Assembly: GCA_947177465.1 (NCBI GenBank)
Contig: CAMWUP010000168.1
Location: 1 to 5,593, forward strand
Length of the DNA stretch: 5,593 nucleotides
Direction: 5' to 3'
Origin: an uncultured Lachnospiraceae bacterium
GTDB taxonomy: Bacteria; Bacillota; Clostridia; Lachnospirales; Lachnospiraceae
Part shown: one piece after another, positions 1 through 5,593 of the stretch
Layout of the letters: each line of letters begins with the position of its first letter
Position numbering within the stretch: the stretch's first letter is position 1
Program-made: the position numbers and the translations under genes
Notes under the pieces: generated by a model
Seen by the model: only the letters and a program-made list of their open reading frames with translations
Database searches by the model: none
What the model was told of the DNA's origin: nothing

Positions 1-553
1 TATTATTACCGTCATTCACGGAAAATTCCACCACCACAAAGTCCGGCTCATAGCTAAGCAAATCCGTCCCAACCCTGTGCACGCCCAAATAGGAACTGGT
101 TCCGCCCACGCCTGCATTGATAAATTCTATTTCCGCATCCGGAAAAGTGTCTTCCCACCACTGCTTCAGCAGAGATGCGTAGCAGTTGTTCTGGTTGGAG
201 GCAGAGGAACCCTGTGTGATGGAACCGCCAATCACGCCTATTGTTACTTTTTCACCGTCCCTCGCCTTTCGCATGGCAGCCGCAATACGGGACAAATCTC
301 CTTCCGGAAACGCACAGGCGCGCTCGTACATTTCCTTATCTATGTAAATACATGCCGCAAGCAGCGATTCCAAATCTGCTGCCGCTTTCCCTTCCGCCTC
401 ATTGCCCAAAGGCTCCGACAACTCATTTCCCTCTGTTCCGCTTTCTTCTTTGTTACTGTTATCGGCACACGCCGAAAACAGCAGAGCGCAGCAAAGCACA
501 CAGGCAAAACAGAATTTTGTTCCTGCCTTTTTCTTTCTAATATAATCTTTCAT
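1..553 (-). CDS. SGNH/GDSL-type esterase lipoprotein, N-terminal part (3' end outside window)
   Basis: The reading frame opens with ATG at 553 and is still open at base 1, giving 184 residues. Residues 1-29 form a lipoprotein signal peptide: a basic start (MKDYIRKKK), a hydrophobic core and the lipobox LFSA-C29. A Ser/Glu/Gly/Asn-rich linker follows to about residue 58. The SGNH fold then begins. Block I is IGVIGGSITQG (residues 105-115) with the probable nucleophile Ser111. Block II is NAGVGGTSSYLGVHR (146-160). Block III is VVVEFSVND (173-181) with Asn180. The catalytic Asp/His block V lies outside the window. Members of this superfamily are mostly carbohydrate O-deacetylases or other esterases. 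The position 30 bp behind a GH5 mannanase suggests removal of acetyl groups from mannan at the cell surface; that substrate is inference. A rhamnogalacturonan or xylan esterase is possible. The fold call is firm and the substrate is open. Confidence 0.88.
   Translation of the reverse strand, partial: MKDYIRKKKAGTKFCFACVLCCALLFSACADNSNKEESGTEGNELSEPLGNEAEGKAAADLESLLAACIYIDKEMYERACAFPEGDLSRIAAAMRKARDGEKVTIGVIGGSITQGSSASNQNNCYASLLKQWWEDTFPDAEIEFINAGVGGTSSYLGVHRVGTDLLSYEPDFVVVEFSVNDGNN
354..371. repeat. 18-bp direct repeat, copy 1 (in the SGNH gene)
   Basis: The 18 bases GCCGCAAGCAGCGATTCC occur here and again, identical and in the same orientation, at 1185-1202. Here they encode ESLLAA (residues 62-67), just after the lipoprotein linker. 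Both copies are in the same codon phase. It may be coincidence of a short helical motif and shared codon preference, or a trace of recombination between the two genes. Confidence 0.6.
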
Positions 554-556
554 ACT

Positions 557-563
557 TCCTCCC
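557..563 (-). promoter_or_regulatory. Ribosome binding site of the SGNH esterase gene
   Basis: On the minus strand GGGAGGA lies just before the ATG at 553. The GGAGG core (558-562) is 4 nt from the start codon, which is slightly tight but strong. It fixes the start, because the signal peptide begins directly after it. It sits in the 30-bp gap behind the mannanase stop codon, which shows no terminator, in keeping with translation from a shared transcript. Confidence 0.75.
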
Positions 564-583
564 ATATCACGATAAGCCTTTGA

Positions 584-1636
584 TTATTCTTCAAATACCG
601 TACATGTCAGAGCAGTTTCCCTGATACCGTTTGTACCGTTCACCACAATTTCTCCCCAGTCAGCAGAAAGCTCCCTGCCGTCCCACTGCGTTGCCAAATC
701 CAGATATTCCACACCGCCGCCGTTGCCCTTCCACGACCACGCAATATACCCTATCTGATTTTCCACACAGTATTGCATCAAAAACGCCTCGTCCACATCG
801 CCGTCCGTGTGGGTATAACCGAACTCGCCCACACAGACACAGAAGCCGTTGTCCGTCGCATATTTCAGATTTGTTTCAATCTTTTCGGCAGTCCCTCCCG
901 CTGTACCATACATATGAATGGAAAACATGACATTCGCCAGAGGGTCCGCGTCAAACACTTCCCTGCCGCCTTCCGCAATGCACTTGGCATACTGCCCCCA
1001 GCCTGCGCTGTCCACCATAATGGTATGGGTCAGCCCCGCCTCACGCAGCATGGGAATCGCCTCCACGTACGCCTCTTTCCATGCCTGTGTGGTACTGTTT
1101 CCCATCCATTCGTTGGCGATATTGATAATCACATATGCTTCTTCACCAATCAGTACGTCCTTGATATCCACAAAATACTGTGCGGCCGCAAGCAGCGATT
1201 CCTTGTCATTGTAACCGGTTGCGTCATGTACCTCCAGTATGGCAATCAGGTTTCTGTCCTTGCATGCCTTGATAATTCCCGCCACCGTACCAGCGCTGTC
1301 TTCATTCCACTGCTCACCATTTGACAATACAATGCGTACACAGTTGCTTCCCGTCTCCTCTATGGCGTCAAGCGTCAAAAACAGCTTATCCGTAAACCAT
1401 GTGTGCGCATGGTTTATGCCGCGCAGCACAAAAGGATTGCCGTTGGCATCGTAAAGCACGCCGTCTTCCACATAAAAGCCGGTATGCTCTTCCTCTTTGT
1501 TTTGTACTTCCTCACTGACTGCAGAAGACCCCTGTCCATCTCCCGCCGCCTTATCTCCACATGCCGAAAATACAAGAACCAGCATTAAAAATACTATCAA
1601 CAGTTTGTTTCGTTTTTTTCTCATGTCTGCTCTCAC
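584..1636 (-). CDS. GH5 (subfamily 8-like) endo-beta-1,4-mannanase lipoprotein
   Basis: A predicted secreted, lipid-anchored mannan endo-1,4-beta-mannosidase that would cut internal beta-1,4-mannosyl bonds. Numbering from the GTG at 1636, residues 1-26 are a lipoprotein signal (RKKRNK, hydrophobic core, VFSA-C26), followed by an acidic linker to about residue 52. One GH5 TIM barrel fills residues 53-350. It opens with GFYVEDGVLYDANGNPFVLR and RGINHAHTW (72-80), as in GH5_8 mannanases of Bacillus type. Other family segments are VRIVLSNG (100-107), LEVHDATGY (134-142), INIANEW (171-177, acid/base Glu176), SIHMY (239-243), VGEFG (269-273, nucleophile Glu271) and AWSWKGNG (299-306). No carbohydrate-binding module is attached. 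The start is ambiguous: GTG at 1636 has AAGAAGG 5 nt upstream, while ATG at 1624 gives the more usual signal start MRKKRNK and has AGGTGA 8 nt upstream. The enzyme leads a two-gene unit with the SGNH esterase. The subfamily call comes from remembered family sequences. Confidence 0.94.
   Translation of the reverse strand: MRADMRKKRNKLLIVFLMLVLVFSACGDKAAGDGQGSSAVSEEVQNKEEEHTGFYVEDGVLYDANGNPFVLRGINHAHTWFTDKLFLTLDAIEETGSNCVRIVLSNGEQWNEDSAGTVAGIIKACKDRNLIAILEVHDATGYNDKESLLAAAQYFVDIKDVLIGEEAYVIINIANEWMGNSTTQAWKEAYVEAIPMLREAGLTHTIMVDSAGWGQYAKCIAEGGREVFDADPLANVMFSIHMYGTAGGTAEKIETNLKYATDNGFCVCVGEFGYTHTDGDVDEAFLMQYCVENQIGYIAWSWKGNGGGVEYLDLATQWDGRELSADWGEIVVNGTNGIRETALTCTVFEE
1185..1202. repeat. 18-bp direct repeat, copy 2 (in the mannanase gene)
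   Basis: Identical to 354-371. Here it encodes ESLLAA (residues 146-151) in the mannanase, within a barrel helix. Similarity stops at both edges: the codons on either side differ apart from one G. Confidence 0.6.
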
Positions 1637-1714
1637 CTATACCTTCTTGGTTTCACAATTATCTACTCATTTTTTTACTATAAACATATTTACAAAACCG
1701 ATACGCTGTGTTAG

Positions 1715-1730
1715 CATGTAACCGCACATG
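1715..1730. promoter_or_regulatory. Short inverted repeat, possible operator or leader hairpin
   Basis: CATGT at 1715-1719 and ACATG at 1726-1730 are perfect 5-bp arms around a 6-base centre, ending directly against the Shine-Dalgarno sequence of the MATE gene. TGTAACCG at 1717-1724 also matches one half of the catabolite-responsive element consensus (TGWAANCG), while the other half does not match. It could be an operator, a small hairpin affecting MATE translation, or chance. Confidence 0.2.
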
Positions 1731-1737
1731 AAAGGAG
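1731..1737 (+). promoter_or_regulatory. Ribosome binding site of the MATE gene
   Basis: AAAGGAG ends 7 nt before the ATG at 1745. This near-ideal strength and spacing supports that start codon. Confidence 0.85.
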
Positions 1738-1744
1738 TTTTACC

Positions 1745-3112
1745 ATGAAAAATCTGACACACGGCAAACCTTTAAAGCTAATCCTTCTGTTTGCTGTCCC
1801 GCTGTTTATCGGACAGCTTTTCCAGTTATTTTACGGTCTTGTGGATACCCGCATCGTTGGCGCGGCTCTGGGTGATGATGCGCTCGCCGCAGTGGGCGCC
1901 ACCACCACCTTAAGCGAGATGCTTCTTAGTCTGCTAAACGGCTTTACCAACGGCTTTGCTCTTATCATCGCCACCTTTTTTGGTGCAGACGATACCAAAA
2001 ACATGAAAAAAGCGGTTGGCGGCACCGTCCTTTTAGGCATTGTCTCGTCCATATGCATCAGCGTAATTTGTCTTTTGTTTCTCTCTCCGATTCTGCGTTT
2101 TATGAATGTGTCTGAAGATCTGCTGCCGCGGGCAAAATCCTATCTTGCCATCATTCTCACCGGACTTCTTGCCGCCACGCTCTACAACGTGTGTGCCGCC
2201 ATTCTGCGCGCCATCGGCGATTCCCTCACGCCATTGATTTTTTTGATTATTTCTGCCTTTTTAAATATCATTCTTGACTATGCCTTTATCCTGCACCTTC
2301 ATATGGACGTTGCCGGAGCTGCTTTCGCAACCGTAATTTCACAGGCGCTTTCTGCGTTTATGTGCTTTCTCTACATACGGAAAAAATATCCCTCCCTCAC
2401 CCTCGTAAGAGAGGACTTTTCCATTCCGGCGGAAATTTACCGGCGGCTTCTTGCTACCGGCGTTTCCATGGGCTTTATGGTTTCCTTCGTCAACCTTGGC
2501 TCAGTGGCTCTGCAGACGGCAATCAACACCTTTGGTACAAACACGATTGTGGCGCACACTTCCGCCCGAAAGGTAACCTCCATCTTTATGCTGCCCTTTT
2601 CCGTGCTCGGCGCTACCCTCGCCACCTTCTGCGGGCAGAACCTCGGCGCAGGCAAATATTCCCGTATCAAAACCGGCGTACGCGACACGCTGCTCGTCAC
2701 ATTTGCATGGTGCGCCGTCGTTATTTTAGCCGCCTACACCATCTCTCCCACTCTGATACGGCTGATTACCGCCTCCACGGAGCAAGAGGTTATCGACACT
2801 GCCACTCTGTATCTGAAGGTCAATACCGCCTTCTATTTCGTCCCTGCCGTTATCTGCCTGTTCCGCAACAGCATGCAGGGCTTCGGCGACAACAAGACGC
2901 CCGTATTCTCCAGCACATTGGAGCTTGTGGGCAAAATCGTCATCGCCTTCCTGTTAGCGCCTGCCATCGGCTACATGGGCGTTATCGTGTCTGAGCCGAT
3001 TGTATGGATTATCATGGTGGTTCCCCTTATTGTCAATATGGTGCGGAATCCTATCTTTCGCATGCCGGATACTGACATTCCACAGGAAAATCATGACATA
3101 TCCGGTTCCTGA
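1745..3112 (+). CDS. MATE-family multidrug efflux transporter
   Basis: A 455-residue inner-membrane protein of normal MATE length. The family couples export of drugs or metabolites to Na+ or H+ entry. About 12 hydrophobic segments can be placed near residues 12-33, 50-78, 92-118, 132-153, 162-183, 189-210, 235-257, 278-297, 313-336, 355-377, 390-410 and 411-432. The two-fold family repeat is visible: LRAIGDSLTP (154-163) in the first half and RNSMQGFGDNKTP (374-386) in the second. GQNLGAGKYSRIK (297-309) is the second-half loop motif, matched by a divergent FGADDTKNMKKAV (79-91) in the first half. VDTRIVG (33-39) carries the conserved Asp34 of helix 1. A short polar tail ends at SGS. It is transcribed away from the mannanase and converges on the GH2 gene. 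The substrate cannot be read from the sequence; the overall type resembles the NorM/MepA/DinF-like branch common in Firmicutes. Confidence 0.95.
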   Translation: MKNLTHGKPLKLILLFAVPLFIGQLFQLFYGLVDTRIVGAALGDDALAAVGATTTLSEMLLSLLNGFTNGFALIIATFFGADDTKNMKKAVGGTVLLGIVSSICISVICLLFLSPILRFMNVSEDLLPRAKSYLAIILTGLLAATLYNVCAAILRAIGDSLTPLIFLIISAFLNIILDYAFILHLHMDVAGAAFATVISQALSAFMCFLYIRKKYPSLTLVREDFSIPAEIYRRLLATGVSMGFMVSFVNLGSVALQTAINTFGTNTIVAHTSARKVTSIFMLPFSVLGATLATFCGQNLGAGKYSRIKTGVRDTLLVTFAWCAVVILAAYTISPTLIRLITASTEQEVIDTATLYLKVNTAFYFVPAVICLFRNSMQGFGDNKTPVFSSTLELVGKIVIAFLLAPAIGYMGVIVSEPIVWIIMVVPLIVNMVRNPIFRMPDTDIPQENHDISGS

Positions 3113-3113
3113 C

Positions 3114-3132
3114 AGGCATGGCGCGCCTTTTT
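3114..3132 (+). terminator. Weak candidate intrinsic terminator after the MATE gene
   Basis: AGGC (3114-3117) can pair with GCCT (3125-3128) across a 7-base loop, followed by T residues to 3132. The stem is only 4 bp, so this is a marginal hairpin. On the minus strand no T-run follows the same hairpin, so the GH2 transcript has no visible terminator here. Confidence 0.3.
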
Positions 3133-5593
3133 ATGCTATATCATACACACTGCGCACTGCAAACTGCGTCGCTGCGCCTGACACAATTGTCACTTCCGTC
3201 TCGCCTGCGTCCATATCAAAGTAATTATCCGAGAAACGCACGTCGCCGTCAAGGGCAAGGATTTCCACATTTTTTGCGTATGCCTTTGCCGTTACCTTAA
3301 GCGTATTTCCTTCCGCCCGAAGCTCCAGCCCGGGATTTTGAAATTTAAAATGCTTCGGCGGCGTGAACAGGGTAGTTCCGGCAGACAATACCTCTTCGTC
3401 CTTCACAAACCGGTAGCTGATGTAACAGCCTCTCTCGTCCTGTCCCGTAAAATCCAGTTTTTCCAGCCATACGCCATCAAACGGCGGCGCGCAGACTTCC
3501 TCTTTTCCTTCCATAATGACAGAAGCGTCAGGTCTGCGAAGGGACCAGAATACGGTTCCCTCTACGGTATCTCTCGTCTCGTTTGCCACATGAAGCCGCG
3601 CAGATATCTCAATCGGCGCTTTCCTTTCCTGTACGCAGTAGGGACGCTCGCTCATCTCGCCCTTTTCCTCGCAGGAAAGCAGCACCGGCGCAAACATCCT
3701 TCTCTCTGCATAGTGCAGCGCTTTCCAACGCCCGAAATAATCGATGCCGGACCAGGAAGCCACCGGCCAGATATCGTTTAACTGCCACACTACGGTACCC
3801 ATACACCTGCCCCTGAAGCGCCGGAAATGCTCCGTGCCGTAACGGATTGCCTCCGCCTGCAAAAGCTGGGAGGCATAAAGCAGGCTGTCGAAATCCTTCG
3901 GATACAAGTAGCTCTGGGCAAGGTATTTCATAATCTTGCCGTTTGCCGCCGTATTTCTCTGATGCATCTCCATGACCCGTGAAAAAATATTTCTGTCCTC
4001 GGGCTCGGTAAAGCTCTCTATCGTCTTTAAGCACGGGAAGGACTGGAAGCCGAATTCCGACACATAACGGAACTTATAATCCCTGTAGGCCGTAAACGGC
4101 TTCTCACCATGCCATACATCCCAATAATGCGTATCTCCCCTGTTTTCGTCCCACGGATCGTCATAGCTTCCGCCCGACGACGGGGAAGAAGGCCAGTAAA
4201 AGGTCTGCGGGTCTTCTTTTTGTATAATTCCCGGAATAATGTACTCAAATATTTTATTGTAGTCACAAACCTGTTTCTTGGATGGCTTCCACGCCCCGTC
4301 AAGAGTCTGCGTCTCCATCTCGTTGTTGCCGCACCAAAGCGCAAGGCAGGCATGATGGCGGATTCGTCTTACGTTTTCTGTAATTTCCCGCCTGATATTG
4401 GCATCAAAGGCAGCATCCAGCTCATAAGCGGAGCAGGCAAACATGAAGTCCTGCCATACCAGCAATCCCAGCTCATCGCAGATATCAAAGAAATAGTCAT
4501 CCGGATAATAGCCGCCGCCCCAGACACGGATACAATTATAGTTCGCTGCCACCGCGTCTTCCAAAAGACGTCTGGTGCGCTCCTTATTGATACGACCAAA
4601 TAAATTGTCCTCCGGTATATAGTCCGCTCCCATGGCAAAAATACAAAGACCGTTTACCTGATGGGCAAAACGTCTGCCCCACTCATCAGGCTCTGTATTG
4701 ACCTCCATCTTACGAAGCCCGATGCGTCTTTCCCACTCATCCAAAACCTCTCCGCCCTCTGCAAGCAGCAGCACATGCGCCATATACAATGGCTGGCTGC
4801 CGTAGCCGTTTGGCCACCAAAGCTTTGGATTGTCCACGATTATCTCGCGACCTTCTTTTGGTATAAAACGACTGCCATCCGGTGCAGTAAGCCATATCTG
4901 AATTTCCAGCTTCTCATCAAGCGGTTCCCGCGTCGTTCTCCACACAATCCCGCCATCGTTTTTCCCTGACGCACATACCGTCCTGACCGCTTCCTCCACC
5001 TGCACATCAAAGGAAAGCCGCACCCTGCCATCCTCATGCTCCTGTGTCACATAAACTTCTTTCAGTCTCGCCTGCTTCTCGCTAAGAAGATATACCGGAC
5101 GGAAAATACCCGAATCGGGAAGTCTCGGTCCCCAGTCCCAGCCGAACATACAATGCGCTTTCCGCAAATGCGTGTAGCCCTCCATCGCATCCGGACTGCC
5201 GCCCGCGAAAACCTTTTCATTTTCCTCTTTGATGTATTTTACAGGAGAATGTAACACCACCCTAAGTTCATTTTCCCCCTGCTTTACTACCCCCAGAATA
5301 TCTATTTCATGGCGTACATGCATATTGAACGTGCTCTCCACATGCTGTCCATTTACATAAATATCTGCAAGTGTATCAATTCCCTCAAATACCAGCAGCA
5401 GGCGTCCGGCTTCTTCCAGCTGCCCTGCCTCTAACGAGAAACACCTTCTGTACTCGAAATCATTGTCCGCAAGCTTTACCGCTTCCAATTCATTTTCCCT
5501 GTAAAAAGGGTCCGGCATCATGCCGTTTGCCACATAAGTGCCAAACACGGTGCCGGGCACCGCCGCAGCCACATATTCCTCCGGTATGTTGTA
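3131..5593 (-). CDS. GH2 beta-mannosidase, 5' end outside window
   Basis: Removes terminal beta-D-mannose from non-reducing ends of manno-oligosaccharides. The frame is open to the right edge (820 codons). A GTG at 5572 with GGAGG just upstream looks like a start, but the codons before it read YNIPEEY, and the family's conserved VPGTV needs a preceding strand, so the real start probably lies about 20-30 codons further out. Numbering from that GTG: residues 1-165 are the sugar-binding jelly roll (DPFYRENE 21-28, FGWDWGPRL 143-151, GIFRPV 155-160); 170-285 an Ig-like domain; about 286-620 the TIM barrel with GADYIPEDN (315-323), RVWGGGYY (349-356), WCGNNEME (413-420, acid/base Glu418) and SEFGFQSFP (505-513, nucleophile Glu506); about 630-813 beta domains ending with SDNYFDMDAGE (781-791), a mannosidase Ig-type signature. 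The 88-residue gap between catalytic Glu residues fits characterised GH2 mannosidases. Location is probably cytoplasmic, but the N terminus is unseen. Its products would follow from the GH5 enzyme. Confidence 0.94.
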   Translation of the reverse strand, partial: YNIPEEYVAAAVPGTVFGTYVANGMMPDPFYRENELEAVKLADNDFEYRRCFSLEAGQLEEAGRLLLVFEGIDTLADIYVNGQHVESTFNMHVRHEIDILGVVKQGENELRVVLHSPVKYIKEENEKVFAGGSPDAMEGYTHLRKAHCMFGWDWGPRLPDSGIFRPVYLLSEKQARLKEVYVTQEHEDGRVRLSFDVQVEEAVRTVCASGKNDGGIVWRTTREPLDEKLEIQIWLTAPDGSRFIPKEGREIIVDNPKLWWPNGYGSQPLYMAHVLLLAEGGEVLDEWERRIGLRKMEVNTEPDEWGRRFAHQVNGLCIFAMGADYIPEDNLFGRINKERTRRLLEDAVAANYNCIRVWGGGYYPDDYFFDICDELGLLVWQDFMFACSAYELDAAFDANIRREITENVRRIRHHACLALWCGNNEMETQTLDGAWKPSKKQVCDYNKIFEYIIPGIIQKEDPQTFYWPSSPSSGGSYDDPWDENRGDTHYWDVWHGEKPFTAYRDYKFRYVSEFGFQSFPCLKTIESFTEPEDRNIFSRVMEMHQRNTAANGKIMKYLAQSYLYPKDFDSLLYASQLLQAEAIRYGTEHFRRFRGRCMGTVVWQLNDIWPVASWSGIDYFGRWKALHYAERRMFAPVLLSCEEKGEMSERPYCVQERKAPIEISARLHVANETRDTVEGTVFWSLRRPDASVIMEGKEEVCAPPFDGVWLEKLDFTGQDERGCYISYRFVKDEEVLSAGTTLFTPPKHFKFQNPGLELRAEGNTLKVTAKAYAKNVEILALDGDVRFSDNYFDMDAGETEVTIVSGAATQFAVRSVYDIA

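Larger units (their letters stand above)
1637..1744. promoter_or_regulatory. Divergent intergenic region between mannanase and MATE genes
   Basis: This 108-bp AT-richer gap must carry the start signals for both divergent units. For the plus strand, TTCACA (1652-1657) and TACTAT (1676-1681), 18 bp apart, are a modest -35/-10 candidate, and TATAAA at 1679-1684 is another -10-like match. For the minus strand, TATAGT (complement of 1677-1682) and GATAAT (complement of 1658-1663) resemble -10 boxes, but neither has a good -35 at 16-18 bp. The candidate elements of the two strands overlap, so the two directions could compete for polymerase. Hexamer assignments are weak; the presence of promoters here follows mainly from gene layout. 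Confidence 0.5.

Noticed and set aside
77..583. Plus-strand frame of 168 codons opposite the SGNH esterase
   Set aside because: It is antisense to a frame with a clear signal peptide and three SGNH blocks. The translation shows no family motif and it has no good ribosome binding site.
773..1324. Plus-strand frame of 183 codons opposite the mannanase
   Set aside because: It lies fully antisense to the GH5 catalytic domain, and its low-complexity Arg/His/Cys-rich translation is typical of a shadow frame.
1710..1722. GTTA-N5-TAAC as a regulator operator
   Set aside because: The arms are only 4 bp and the centre is not symmetric; such matches are common by chance in AT-rich gaps.
2362..2994. 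Plus-strand frame of 210 codons in another frame of the MATE gene
   Set aside because: It overlaps membrane segments of an intact transporter, and its Arg/His-rich translation has no recognisable domain.
3120..3127. GGCGCGCC palindrome between the convergent genes
   Set aside because: A self-complementary 8-mer with no loop cannot form a hairpin by itself; it is just a restriction-type palindrome with no other sign of a regulatory role.
4109..4603. Plus-strand frame of 164 codons opposite the GH2 catalytic barrel
   Set aside because: It is antisense to the region holding the GH2 acid/base Glu and shows no motif.
1..5593. A new defence, mobile or RNA-based system
   Set aside because: Every long frame is explained by known enzyme or transporter families, the gaps are 30, 108 and 18 bp, and no repeats array, tRNA, recombinase or structured RNA could be seen.

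Overview
The window reads as a piece of a beta-mannan-degrading locus from a gut- or rumen-type anaerobic Firmicute, most likely Lachnospiraceae. This placement is inference. It rests on two short-signal lipoproteins with FSAC-type lipoboxes, strong Shine-Dalgarno sites, moderate GC content (about half, by eye), and the style of the GH5, SGNH, GH2 and MATE proteins. No marker gene is present to fix the taxon.

Layout, left to right. (1) 1-553, minus strand: the N-terminal 184 residues of an SGNH/GDSL-type esterase lipoprotein, cut by the left edge. (2) 584-1636, minus strand: a complete GH5 lipoprotein with the sequence pattern of subfamily 8 endo-beta-1,4-mannanases. It lies upstream of the esterase with only 30 bp between them and no terminator, so the two look co-transcribed. 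(3) 1637-1744: a 108-bp divergent intergenic region holding the signals for the mannanase/esterase unit and for the plus-strand gene. (4) 1745-3112, plus strand: a complete MATE-family efflux transporter. (5) 3113-3130: an 18-bp convergent gap with a weak candidate terminator. (6) 3131-5593, minus strand: a GH2 beta-mannosidase, complete at its C terminus but running off the right edge at its N terminus.

A reasonable working model is as follows. The surface-anchored mannanase cuts mannan backbone. The SGNH esterase removes acyl groups that block it. The GH2 enzyme, which is probably cytoplasmic, releases mannose from the imported oligosaccharides. The transporters and phosphorylases expected in such a locus are not in the window. 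The MATE gene lies on the opposite strand between the enzymes and has no obvious role in glycan use; it may be an unrelated neighbour.

Almost all of the window is coding. I saw no RNA gene, CRISPR array, insertion sequence, integrase or phage gene. I found no convincing undescribed system. The points most worth checking are the untested substrate of the esterase, the MATE gene placed inside a mannan cluster, and an 18-bp identical segment shared by the two lipoprotein genes.
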